Of a stretch of DNA of 64,000 nt, positions 33,990-42,522 are shown piece after piece. Under the pieces are notes generated by a model. It did no database searches. It was not told where the DNA came from and saw only the letters and a program-made list of their open reading frames with translations. The position numbers and the translations under genes are program-made. The stretch's first letter is position 1, and each line of letters opens with the position of its first letter. The DNA is taken from positions 248,001-312,000 of the forward strand of contig CAVSEP010000006.1 of the NCBI GenBank assembly GCA_963726995.1, written 5' to 3'. The DNA comes from DAIDKA01 sp963726995 (GTDB lineage: Bacteria; Pseudomonadota; Gammaproteobacteria; Steroidobacterales; Steroidobacteraceae).

Positions 33990-36513
33990 ACGACCTGCTG
34001 CAGCGGTTCGGATTCGGTGCGCACCGCGGGTCGCGGCTGACCGCGCTCGTCCACGAACACCACATTGTCGTCGGTGCGGTCACTGTTCACGAAATGCCGG
34101 AAGCGCTTCAGGGTCTGCGGATCCTCGATGGCGGCCTTCCACTCGCACTCATAGCTGCCGATGATGCGCTGCATATCAGCCTCCAGCTCAGCGCCGATGC
34201 CAAGGGAGTCCTCGATGATCACTTCCTTCAGATAGTCCAGGCCACCCTCCAGATTGTCGCGCCATACCGAGGTGCGCTGCAGCCGATCCGCGGTGCGGAT
34301 GTAGAACATCAGGAACCGATCGACGTATCGAATCAGCGTCGGCCGGTCCAGGTCCACCGCCAGCAGCTCCGCGTGCCGCGGCTTCATGCCACCGTTGCCG
34401 CAGACGTAAAGGTTCCAGCCCTTCTCGGTTGCGATCACTCCCACGTCCTTGCCCTGCGCTTCGGCGCACTCGCGCGTGCAGCCCGATACCCCGAACTTGA
34501 TCTTGTGCGGTGAGCGCAGGCCCTTGTAGCGATGCTCCAGCTCAAGGGCCAGGCCGACACTGTCCTGTACTCCGTAGCGGCACCAGGTGGAGCCCACGCA
34601 GCTCTTCACGGTTCGCAGCGACTTGCCGTAGGCGTGACCGGACTCAAATCCGGCGTCGACCAGTTCGCGCCAGATCAGCGGCAGCTGATGCACCCGCGCG
34701 CCCAGCAGATCGATGCGCTGTCCGCCGGTGATCTTGGTGTACAGCCGGTACTTCTGCGCGATTTCGCCAAGAGTGATCAGTTGCCGCGGCGTGATCTCCC
34801 CGGCCGCGACCCGCGGCACGATGGAATAGGTGCCGTCCTTCTGGATATTCGCCAGGTAGCAGTCGTTGGAGTCCTGCAGCGGCGCGCGCTCGCGCGCCAG
34901 CACGAATTCGTTCCAGCAGGAGGCCAAGATCGAGGCTGCCGTGGGTTTGCAGATATCGCATCCCGATCCGCGTCCGTGCCGGGCCAGCAGCTCCTCGAAG
35001 GAGCGCAGCTCGCCCACCCGACCAGGTGGAACAGCTGCTGGCGCGAATACGGAAAATGCTCGCACAGGTGGTTGTCGACCGCGATGCCGCCGCGGGTCAG
35101 CTCCGCCTTCAGGATCTGGGTCACCAGCGGCGCGCAGCCCCCGCAGGAGCTGGCCGCCTTGGTGCACTTCTTCAGGGCGCCGATCGACGTTGCGCCGCCG
35201 GCGATGGCCGTGCACAGGTCCGCCTTGCTGACGCTGTTGCAGGAACAGATCTGCGCGTGGTCGGGCAGCGCGGCGGCGCCCAGCGCCAGGGGTTGAGCGC
35301 TCCCCGCCAGCGGCGGCAGCAGCAGTTGTTCCGGGTGCTCGGGCAGCGGCAGCCCGTTGTGCACCATCTGCAGCAGGGCGCCATAGTCCTCGGCCTCGCC
35401 GATCAGGATACCGCCGAGCAGCCGTTGACCGTCCGCGCTGATGACCAGCTTCTTGTACACGCGGCGTCGCTCGTCAATGAGCGAACAGATCCGTGCGCCC
35501 GATGTGGCGCCGTGCGCGTCGCCGATGGAGGCGACATCCACGCCCATCAACTTGAGCTTGGTGCTCATGTCCGCGCCTTCGAATTTCGCATCGCTGCGGT
35601 TAAGAAGCTGCGCCGCGGCCACGGCGGCCATCTGGTAGCCCGGCGCCACCAGCCCGAAGATCCTGACCCTCCCACAGGGCGCATTCGCCGATGGCAAAGA
35701 TGTCCGGGTCCGAGGTTCGGCAGGTACTGTCGATGGCGATCCCGCCGCGCTCGCCCACGGCCAGGCCCGCTGCGCGGGCCAGTTCGTCGCGCGGACGAAT
35801 GCCGGCGGAGAACACGATGAGGTCCGTTTCCAGATCCGTGCCGTCCGCGAACCGCATGCGCTGCGCGTGCGTCTGTCCGTCGGTGATCTCAACGCTGCTC
35901 TTGCCCGTGTGAATCCCCACGCCGAGCTCGGCGATGCGCGAGCGCAGCACCCGTCCGCCCGGCTCATCGATCTGCACCGCCATCAGGCGCGGAGCGAATT
36001 CCACGACATGGGTATCCAGGCCCAGGTCCTGCAGCGCCTTGGCGGCCTCGAGGCCCAGCAGCCCACCGCCGATCACGACCCCACGGCGCGCCTGCCGCGC
36101 CGGCGTCGCGAATGGCTTCGAGGTCCTCGATGGTGCGATAGACGAAGCACCCCGGCCGGTCCCGCCCGGGAATCGGCGGCACGAAGGGGTAGGAGCCCGT
36201 CGCCAGCACCAGCCGATCGTAGTCCAGCACCCGACCCGACTCGCTGTGCACCTGGTGCGCCGCGCGGTCGATGCGCGGCGGCGCGCTCGGCTAGGTGCAA
36301 TTGGTAGCCGGTCGTCTCGAAGAATCCGGGCTCGACCAGCGACAGGTCCTGCGCGCTCTTGCCGCTGAAGAACGCCGTCAGATGCACACGGTCGTAGGCG
36401 GCGCGCGGCTCCTCGCACAGCACCGTGACATCCAGCGGTTCGCGGCTTGCGGCCTGCAGCTGTTCCAGCAGCCGCTGGCCCACCATGCCATTGCCGACGA
36501 CGAGGATCTTCAT
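33986..36513 (-). pseudogene. nirB: nitrite reductase [NAD(P)H] large subunit, frame broken about four times
   Basis: Siroheme-dependent NADH nitrite reductase reducing nitrite to ammonium. ATG 36513 (MKILVVGNGMVGQRLLEQL) overlaps the transporter stop. Collinear pieces lie in different frames: FAD part to about 36280, LVLATGSYPFVPPIPG to about 36095, VVIGGGLLGLEAAKAL to about 35660, then RIFGLVAPGYQMA with BFD-like ICSCNSVSKADL and SSCGGCAP to about 35025, and a long intact sulfite/nitrite reductase part (CVGSTWCRYG, VSGCTRECAEAQG) to the stop. The breaks at 35025, 35660 and 36095 are each repaired by one G. A G4-to-G3 loss explains the first, so consensus error is plausible. It is typed as a pseudogene only for the sequence as given. 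Confidence 0.85.
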
Positions 36514-37865
36514 GCTGAGCTCGCTTCCCCCGGGATGGCCCAGGCGAGCCACTGCTGCTGCAGGGTGATGACCAGTGCAAAGGCCAGCGCGGCCAGGATG
36601 CCGAAGGTGGCGAATCCCATCTGGTAGCTGCCGGTGCTTTCCCTCGCGATTCCCATGATCACCGGCAGGTAGAAGCCGCCGATGCCGCCGGCCGCGCCGA
36701 TGATGCCGGTCATCACGCCGGTGCTGCCCTTCCAGCGATGCGGCACCAGCTGGAAGGTCGCGCCGTTGCCCAGGCCGAAGCCCAGGTACAGCGCGCCCAG
36801 CAGCGCCATCCCACCGAGCAGGTGTGGCATCAGCGCGGCGAATGCGAAGTTGCACAGCGAGATCATCGCCAGCAGCACCAGCAATACCCGCACGCCCGGA
36901 GAGCCGATCGGCAATCAGGCCGCCGACCGGACGCACCATGGCGCCGGTGAACGACAGCGCGGCCATCACCAGGCCCGCATCGACCTTGGTCAGCTCGTAC
37001 TGCGTCGTCAGCAGCAGACTCACATAGGAGGACATGCCGACGAAGCCCCCGAAGGTGATGCTGTACACCAGCATCACCACCCAGGTATCCCGTTCGCCAA
37101 GTACCGCGACGTACTTTCGCGGCAGCACCGCCAGCGCGAGCAGCGCACCCAGTACGGGCAGCAGCAACGGCCCGGCGTTGCCATGACCCAGCAGTCCCGC
37201 GCTCACCAGCAGCACCAGCCCGATGATGCCGACCAGGGACAGCGCAAATCCCGCCACAGCCCGCGTGCCGCTGCCGGCTCTTGGCGCTGCGGTCCTCGGC
37301 CCAGAGAACGACGGTGACGGCGGCTATGGCCAGCATGGGCAGGGCTGCCAGCGGTGGCGTACTGCCAGCCGTAGCGTTGCGCCAGGCCGGGAAACACGAA
37401 GCCATCGAGAACGGCGCCGATGTTGCCGGCCGCCGCAAGCCCCAGCACCAGGCCCTGCACGCGCGGCGGGTAGCTGCTGCCGGCCATGGGCAGCGCGATG
37501 GCGAAACTCGCGCCGCCCACACCCAGGAATCCGCCCAGTACCAGCAGCAGCGTGTAGGTGGGGACGATGGGCAGCAGCAGCACGCAGGAGGGGATCGCCG
37601 ACAGCGCGATTCCCATCAGCGCCAGGCGTCGCCCGTCGACGGACTGGTACAGATTGCCGAGCGTCACGCGCACGATGGATGCCGCCAGTACCGGCACCGC
37701 GACCAGGAAGCCGGACTGAGCCGGGGTCAGTGACAATTGCTTGGATATGAAGGGCGCCAGCGGACCGAACATCACCCATACCGTGAACCCGGTGTCGAAA
37801 TACAGAAAGCAGGCCAGCAGCGTCTTCCAGTTGCCTGCCTTCAACGATGCGATCAGATGCTTCAT
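36510..37865 (-). pseudogene. narK: NarK/NasA-type nitrate/nitrite MFS transporter, frame broken about three times
   Basis: Twelve-TM major facilitator that brings in nitrate for assimilation. It starts at ATG 37865 (MKHLIASLKAGNWKTLLACF, then FDTGFTVWVMFGPLAPFI), a typical NNP-family N terminus, with a GAGGGAG ribosome site. Frames change near 37355, 37260 and 36905; the pieces include the conserved GGLIADRL and the C-terminal GNGATFQLVPHRW with TGIIGAAGGIGGFYLPV, the NNP signature region. All parts are in order and full length (about 450 aa when joined). It is the first gene behind the ANTAR leader and its stop overlaps the nirB start (ATGA). Sequencing error or recent decay cannot be separated here. 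Confidence 0.85.
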
Positions 37866-37881
37866 GGCGCTCCCTCAGTGC

Positions 37882-37971
37882 AAAAAAAAACCGCCCCCGG
37901 TGCGCTTCCTTGATTTCAAGGATGCGTACAGGTAGGCGGCTTTGCCTGCGCAGACCCTTCGTTGGATCTGC
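37882..37971 (-). promoter_or_regulatory. ANTAR-type antitermination leader of the nitrate operon
   Basis: On the minus strand hairpin P1 is GCAGATCC-AACGAA-GGGTCTGC (37971-37950), eight pairs closing a hexaloop. After 2 nt comes P2, AGGC-AAAGCC-GCCT (37947-37934). Both hexaloops have A at position 1 and G at position 4, the established ANTAR-protein recognition rule. The P2 segment AAAGCCGCC (37943-37935) can instead pair with GGCGGTTTT, giving an intrinsic terminator followed by nine T (37890-37882). The two structures exclude each other. The transporter ATG follows 17 bp after the T-run. The divergent NIT-ANTAR gene is the natural partner. Confidence 0.88.
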
Positions 37972-38012
37972 TTCACACGATGATCGTTCGGCCATCGCGC
38001 ACCGGAATCCTG

Positions 38013-38028
38013 AGCAAGCCTCGTGCCA
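38013..38028 (-). promoter_or_regulatory. sigma-54 promoter of the nitrate operon
   Basis: On the minus strand TGGCACGAGGCTTGCT (38028-38013) matches the sigma-54 consensus TGGCACG-N4-TTGC(A/T) at every conserved base, including the -24 GG and -12 GC ten bp apart. Transcription should start near 38002, about 31 nt before P1, giving a leader of about 137 nt. This fits nitrogen-controlled nas operons. Confidence 0.85.
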
Positions 38029-38178
38029 TGGGCGTGTCCGACACTCAATTCAGTTCTGTAGCCATACCGGTCAACCGCTTAGCGCTTGCAGGCAATTTCG
38101 CGCGCGGCGGCCAGTACGCCTCAGGTGAATGATTTGAAGTCATGTGACGTCCATTTGGGGGCAACGCAGTCACTCGAC

Positions 38179-38193
38179 GCACACAGTCTGTGC
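38179..38193 (-). promoter_or_regulatory. candidate NtrC enhancer site
   Basis: GCACACAGTCTGTGC is an imperfect palindrome with GCAC-N7-GTGC, the arrangement of the NtrC consensus. It lies about 150 bp upstream of the sigma-54 element, a suitable enhancer distance. Only one clear copy was found; NtrC enhancers are often paired. Confidence 0.45.
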
Positions 38194-38273
38194 AAACGGT
38201 CGCAACTGCCTTTGCTCGCTTGAGAATGCTCCGGCCTTCATGCCAGAGTGGATTCAAATGAAGCAGGCGATAC

Positions 38274-39656
38274 ATGGATCGATCGGACAACACGGGCAAT
38301 AGCGAGCGCGGCGGCAAGAGTCGCCAACGTACGGCGCGTGGCGAGGCCGCCGCGGTCGCCGCGGTCGCCGCCCCGGCGGACAGCGTGGCCACGCGCTTCC
38401 TGCGGTCGGCGCGGCTTTGCCGGACGCGCGATCTGGAACAGCTGGCGATACTCGGGGAACTGGTCCGCGAACTGAGCGGACTGATCCATGCTCTGCAGAA
38501 GGAGCGTGGAGCCTCCTCGATCTTCCTGGGTTCCAACGGCACCCAGTTTGCGGATCGGTTGGCCCAGCGCGTCGCCGAGTGCCGCGCGCTCGAACTTGCC
38601 GTTCGCGGGCGGCTGGAGCATGTCGATGAGAAGCTCGACCGGATGAGTTCCGGCGCACGCTTCTACACGCGCGTGGCGCTGGCCCTGCGCGCACTGGACA
38701 CCCTGCCGCAGCTGCGCCAGCAGATCGCATCGCTGGTCATGGCTCCGCAGGACAGCGTCAGCGCATTTACGCTGATCATCAGCCGGCTGCTCGCCGTGGG
38801 GTTCGAGGTGGGAGACATCGCCGCGGATCCGGTGGTCTCAAGGGCACTGGTGGCGCTCGTGAATCTTGCCCAGGCCAAGGAGTACGCGGGCCAGGAGCGC
38901 GCCACCGTCGGGGCGGCTTTGTCCAGCGGCCGGCTTGATGCGGCGAGTCGGCAACGCCTGCAGCAGCTCATTGCCGCGCAGGAGGAGGCCTTTCGGATCT
39001 TCGCGGAATTCTCCGACAGCGCTCACGCTGACGCGTACAACGCCACGATCGTGAGTCGCGATGCGCTGGAGATCGCACGCATGCGGCAGGCCATCATCGA
39101 CCTCCCGCACGCCGAACCCGTGGGTGTCTCGGCGGATGGCTGGTATCAGCACACCACCCGCCGCATCGATGCGCTGCATGCGATTGAAGACGAGATGTCC
39201 AGCCAGCTCGGCAAGCTGTGCCGGTTCAAGCTGACCGAGGCACAGCGCAGCGACGAGGGCGCGGCCGCGACCCGCACCGACGACATCCTGGCCACCGCCC
39301 CGGTCGGGATGCTGCTGACGGACCCGGATCCGGCGTCCGCCAACTCAGGACTGGAGTCCGGCATCGGCCTCTACTCGCTGGACAGCCGAGGACCGAAGCC
39401 GATGCGCTCGATCCTGCATGTCATCCAGGCGCAGTCGCAGCGCATCGATGACGTCAGCGCCCAGCTGCTGACTGCACGGGCGGCGCTGGATGAGCGTAAA
39501 ATCGTCGACCGTGCGAAGGGCCTGCTGATGAGCAGCCGCAACCTGTCCGAGAAGGACGCCTATACGCTGATGCGCGAGACTGCCATGCGACAGAACAAAC
39601 GGATCGTCGACATCGCCGAGTCGATCGTGAGCATGGCGGACATCCTGCAGGCGTAG
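38274..39656 (+). CDS. nasR: NIT-domain / ANTAR transcription antiterminator, NasR-like
   Basis: Nitrate/nitrite-responsive RNA-binding antiterminator, 460 aa. After a charged 50-residue head, an all-helical NIT sensor domain occupies about 50-300 (LIHALQKERGASSIFLGSNG, RMRQAIIDLP). The C-terminal ANTAR domain is at about 400-457, with ALDERKIVDRAKGLLMSSR and KDAYTLMRETAMRQNKRIVD. The architecture is that of Klebsiella NasR, which binds nitrate and relieves leader termination. It is transcribed divergently from the nitrate operon across a 408-bp region that carries the leader, the sigma-54 promoter and the NtrC-like site. It probably has its own promoter, not clearly identified. Confidence 0.92.
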   Translation: MDRSDNTGNSERGGKSRQRTARGEAAAVAAVAAPADSVATRFLRSARLCRTRDLEQLAILGELVRELSGLIHALQKERGASSIFLGSNGTQFADRLAQRVAECRALELAVRGRLEHVDEKLDRMSSGARFYTRVALALRALDTLPQLRQQIASLVMAPQDSVSAFTLIISRLLAVGFEVGDIAADPVVSRALVALVNLAQAKEYAGQERATVGAALSSGRLDAASRQRLQQLIAAQEEAFRIFAEFSDSAHADAYNATIVSRDALEIARMRQAIIDLPHAEPVGVSADGWYQHTTRRIDALHAIEDEMSSQLGKLCRFKLTEAQRSDEGAAATRTDDILATAPVGMLLTDPDPASANSGLESGIGLYSLDSRGPKPMRSILHVIQAQSQRIDDVSAQLLTARAALDERKIVDRAKGLLMSSRNLSEKDAYTLMRETAMRQNKRIVDIAESIVSMADILQA

Positions 39657-39668
39657 CGGCTTTCGGCC

Positions 39669-40046
39669 GTGCCGTTCACGCATAAACTGTTCCGGCCGGC
39701 GCGTCCTGGCGCACGTCGCGGCCACGTGAAGGCGGCGCCCGGAGACAATCCGGCGGTGCAGGATATCTGGCACGTCATCGCCTCGATTCCGCGCGGACAG
39801 GTTGCAACCTACGGCGCTGTGGCCCATGCGGCGGGCCTTCCCGGACGGGCGCGCATGACGGCGTACGCGCTGCGGATCGCACCGGAGGAACTGGCGCTGC
39901 CCTGGCACCGGATAATGGGCTCCGGCGGCCGCATCGTCTTCCCGCCCGGATCGAAGCACTTTCAGGAACAGGCCCGGCGGCTGCGCGCCGAGGGCGTCAC
40001 GGTGACCCGCGGCAGGGTCCCGGCGACGGTCATTGCAGACCTTTAA
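39669..40046 (+). CDS. alkyltransferase-like protein (MGMT DNA-binding domain, Trp for catalytic Cys)
   Basis: DNA-base-flipping protein related to O6-alkylguanine-DNA alkyltransferase, up to 125 aa. The helix-turn-helix part is present (IWHVIASIPRGQVATYGAVA and the Arg-finger region LPGRARMTAYALR). Where MGMT has PCHR, this protein has LPWHRIM, so the acceptor Cys is replaced by Trp; this is the hallmark of ATL proteins, which bind O6-alkylguanine and hand it to nucleotide excision repair. GTG 39669 is used; an in-frame GTG at 39726 (MKAAPGDNPAVQDI) is also possible since neither has a good ribosome site. Confidence 0.85.
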   Translation: MPFTHKLFRPARPGARRGHVKAAPGDNPAVQDIWHVIASIPRGQVATYGAVAHAAGLPGRARMTAYALRIAPEELALPWHRIMGSGGRIVFPPGSKHFQEQARRLRAEGVTVTRGRVPATVIADL

Positions 40047-40159
40047 TAACTCGTAACCTAAGTCAGCGACTACCTGCGCCCGGCGTTGTACCTCATCAAG
40101 AGGCGGGACTTCCGCCTGCTGTTGACGAATCAATGACCTAGCTTCCAGGAGGAACATTT

Positions 40160-40498
40160 ATGTCGCATTTTCGCAAGACGCTGACCTTCGCCGCCGCTGC
40201 GGTAATGCTGGCCGGCGTGATCGGGACCGCTTCGGCCGAAACCACGTGGCAGAAGAACCATCCGCGGCGCATTCAGGTCAACCATCGGCTGGCGAACCAG
40301 AACCGTCGAATTCACGCCGACGTGAAGAACGGCACCCTGACCAAGAGTCAGGCGGCCGCCCTGCACAAGGACGATCACCAGGTGCGCCAGGAAGAGCGTG
40401 ACATGGCCAGTCAGAATGGCGGCCACATCACCAAGCCGGAGCAGCGGGTGCTGAACAAGCAGGAGAACGGCATCAGCAGCCAGATCCCGCCCAAGTAA
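40160..40498 (+). CDS. small secreted hypothetical protein
   Basis: 112 aa with a clear Sec signal peptide (about residues 1-26, LTFAAAAVMLAGVIGTASA, cleavage after ASA). The mature part is very hydrophilic and helical, rich in Gln, Asn, His, Lys and Arg (HPRRIQVNHRLANQNRRIH, LTKSQAAALHKDDHQVRQEE). The ribosome site CCAGGAGG is strong and the gene stands alone, suggesting good expression in the envelope. Histidines are frequent, so metal contact is possible, and the neighbour is a metal exporter, but this is speculation. The function is not known to me. Confidence 0.75.
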   Translation: MSHFRKTLTFAAAAVMLAGVIGTASAETTWQKNHPRRIQVNHRLANQNRRIHADVKNGTLTKSQAAALHKDDHQVRQEERDMASQNGGHITKPEQRVLNKQENGISSQIPPK

Positions 40499-40514
40499 TC
40501 CTAACCAGGCGTTC

Positions 40515-40555
40515 GCCACTCGCCCTGACAGGTCACCTACCTGGGGGCGAGTGGC
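40515..40555 (+). terminator. bidirectional stem-loop between the secreted protein and exporter genes
   Basis: GCCACTCGCCC (40515-40525) pairs perfectly with GGGCGAGTGGC (40545-40555) around a 19-nt loop. It lies between two convergent genes, as terminators often do, but lacks a T-run on either strand. Confidence 0.5.
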
Positions 40556-40559
40556 CGGC

Positions 40560-41828
40560 TCAGCTCACTGAGTAAACTTCGATGGTGAGGTGCGAGAGCC
40601 CCTGAAACCGGGCCAGCTTGGCGCGATAGTAATCGGCGCCACGCGACTCCCGGGTGCCGACACAGACGATGGCGCCGAGGTGACCCGGGCCCAGACGCCA
40701 CAGGTGCAGATCCGCGACCTGATCACCCTCACCCTCGATGGCCTGACGAACACTGTTGGCCATGCGCCGATCCGGATTCATGTCCAGCAGGATGGCGCCC
40801 GTATCGCGGATCAGGCCATAGGCCCAGCTGGCAATAACTGCCGCCCCGATGATTCCGGCCAGCGGGTCCATCCACAGCCAACCGAACGTCCGGGCCAGCA
40901 GCAGACCGATGATCACCAGCACCGAGACCGCGGCGTCCGCCATCACATGGATCACCGCCGCACGGATGTTATTGTCGCGGTGTGCATGGGCATGGGTATG
41001 CTCGGCTTCCTCGAAGCGGATGGCGAACTCTTCGTCGGCGATCGTCACGATCGCCGTGAAGGCGTGCGGCTCGGGAATCTCATCCAGGGACTCCAGGTAA
41101 CCACCCTGGTCCAGCAGCGCGAATTGCTGCCGGCTGCCATCGGGCCGGATGGTCTGAATTGAGGTCACCTGCGCCGCAAGCCGCGCGCCTGGCTGCGTGC
41201 GCAGTCGAAAGCGCGGTGGCACCCCATCCTCGAACACCTGCAGCCACACTCGGCCGCCGCGCGTCACGAAACTGTGTTCGTCCTCATGGCCATGAGCGTG
41301 ACCGTGTCCATGGTCATGGTCGTGGTCATGCCCGTGACCATGGCTGTGACCGTGGTTCCCCCCGCCCAACAGCCAGGCGCTGGCAATGTTGATCGCAAGT
41401 CCCAGACAGGCGATCGGAATCGCCTCGGCGAAGTGGATCCTCACCGGCGCGAGGATGCGGGTGACCGACTCGAAGCCGATCAGCAGCGCGATCATCGCGA
41501 GAATTATGGCGCTGGCGAAACCCGCCAGGTCGCCGAGTTTGCCCGTGCCGAAGGTGAATCGCGGATCATCCGCGTGCTTGCGCGAATAGGTGTAGGCCAG
41601 CGCCGCGAGCAGCAACGCGCCGGCGTGCGTGCTCATGTGCAGGCCATCGGCCACCAGTGCGATGGAGCCGAACAGCAGTCCGCCGACGATCTCGGCCACC
41701 ATCATGGCCGCGCAAAGACCGATCACGATCCAGGTGCGCCGCTCGTTCTCCTCGTGTCCGGTACCGAGGAAGAAATGCGAGTGCGAGAACGGTGATGTTG
41801 CAGCCACCGCACTGGTTGGCAAATTCAT
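40560..41828 (-). CDS. dmeF: cation diffusion facilitator metal exporter, DmeF-like, with inserted domain
   Basis: Inner-membrane divalent-metal/proton antiporter of the CDF family. ATG 41828 gives 422 aa; an upstream ATG at 41882 would add 18 less convincing residues. The N terminus has HSHFFLGTGHEENERRTW, typical of DmeF. TM1-TM4 contain the metal site HMSTHAG and ALVADGLHM. A His-rich loop (about residues 160-185, HGHSHGHGHDHDHDHGHG) follows. Between this loop and TM5 lies an extra domain of about 90 residues with beta-strand character (GGRVWLQVFEDGVPPRFRLR, AFTAIVTIADEEFAIRFEE). TM5-TM6 carry HVMADAAVSVLV. Typical CDF proteins lack that domain. It converges with the secreted-protein gene. 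Confidence 0.88.
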   Translation of the reverse strand: MNLPTSAVAATSPFSHSHFFLGTGHEENERRTWIVIGLCAAMMVAEIVGGLLFGSIALVADGLHMSTHAGALLLAALAYTYSRKHADDPRFTFGTGKLGDLAGFASAIILAMIALLIGFESVTRILAPVRIHFAEAIPIACLGLAINIASAWLLGGGNHGHSHGHGHDHDHDHGHGHAHGHEDEHSFVTRGGRVWLQVFEDGVPPRFRLRTQPGARLAAQVTSIQTIRPDGSRQQFALLDQGGYLESLDEIPEPHAFTAIVTIADEEFAIRFEEAEHTHAHAHRDNNIRAAVIHVMADAAVSVLVIIGLLLARTFGWLWMDPLAGIIGAAVIASWAYGLIRDTGAILLDMNPDRRMANSVRQAIEGEGDQVADLHLWRLGPGHLGAIVCVGTRESRGADYYRAKLARFQGLSHLTIEVYSVS

Positions 41829-41898
41829 AGGCGCGCTCACTTGAAGTGGGGACCCTGGGGCCACAGGGTCGCACCGCGCCAATGCCGCCGTAAAGCCC

Positions 41899-42520
41899 CT
41901 ATTTCAGCTTGCCGTTCGGATCGTAGTCCTTGCGCACCGTGCCCAGGCGCTGCGCCAGTGCAAACTGTTCGGGGTAAAACTGTGTGAAGGTCCACTCCAC
42001 GGCCCCGTGCTGGCGGTGGCAGGTATAGCAGCTCGCGCTGCGCGGTAGTGGCGCACTCGGCTGATTCGCGGCGCCGTGGCTCAAATCGAAGAAGGCAAAG
42101 CCGCCGTCCGGATAGCGTTTGCTGTCCTTCTGCTCGGCTTCCAGGCCGATCAGCTTGCCCTGGGAGGCGCCGGCCACATTGTTGGCCGCATGGCCCTCCC
42201 CCTGGCGCACCTCCAGGAAGAAGGTCGTCCCTTCCGGCCACTGGCCGGTGCGCATGAAGCCAAGGTAGCCCTCGCGGGTTACGAAGACGTTCGTGAAAGG
42301 TGGCGTGCCGTCGGCCTGCCGCGCTGCTGCAGCGGCCGGCCCGTAGGCCATGCCATAGCCGCTGGACAGAAATACCAGTTCGCGGACGTTCGGGCGGGCG
42401 CCGCAGCCCGCCGCTATCCCCGCCGTCGGCCGCGTCGGCGGGTTGTACTTCGATGACGGCGACGGTCAGCATCGCCAGGGCCGCGACTGACGCCCAGAGA
42501 GCCAGAATATTGCGGTTCAT
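41899..42520 (-). CDS. cytochrome P460 family c-type haem protein, one frameshift near 42405
   Basis: Periplasmic mono-haem protein related to cytochrome P460 and cytochrome c'-beta. It starts at ATG 42520 (or GTG 42526) with a signal peptide (ILALWASVAALAMLTVAVIE). The mature protein contains LVFLSSGYGMAYGP, PPFTNVFVTREGYLGFMRTG and FFLEVRQGEGH, and the haem-binding CYTCH near the C terminus. The signal-peptide part and the rest are in different frames; one base near 42400-42420 separates them. P460-type proteins bind NO or oxidise hydroxylamine, so a tie to nitrogen oxides is possible but not shown. It directly follows the LytTR regulator on the same strand. Confidence 0.75.
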
Positions 42521-42522
42521 GA

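Noticed and set aside
41281..41360. Short tandem repeat-like CATG/GTGACC tract
   Set aside because: It encodes the His/Asp/Gly loop of the metal exporter and needs no separate explanation.
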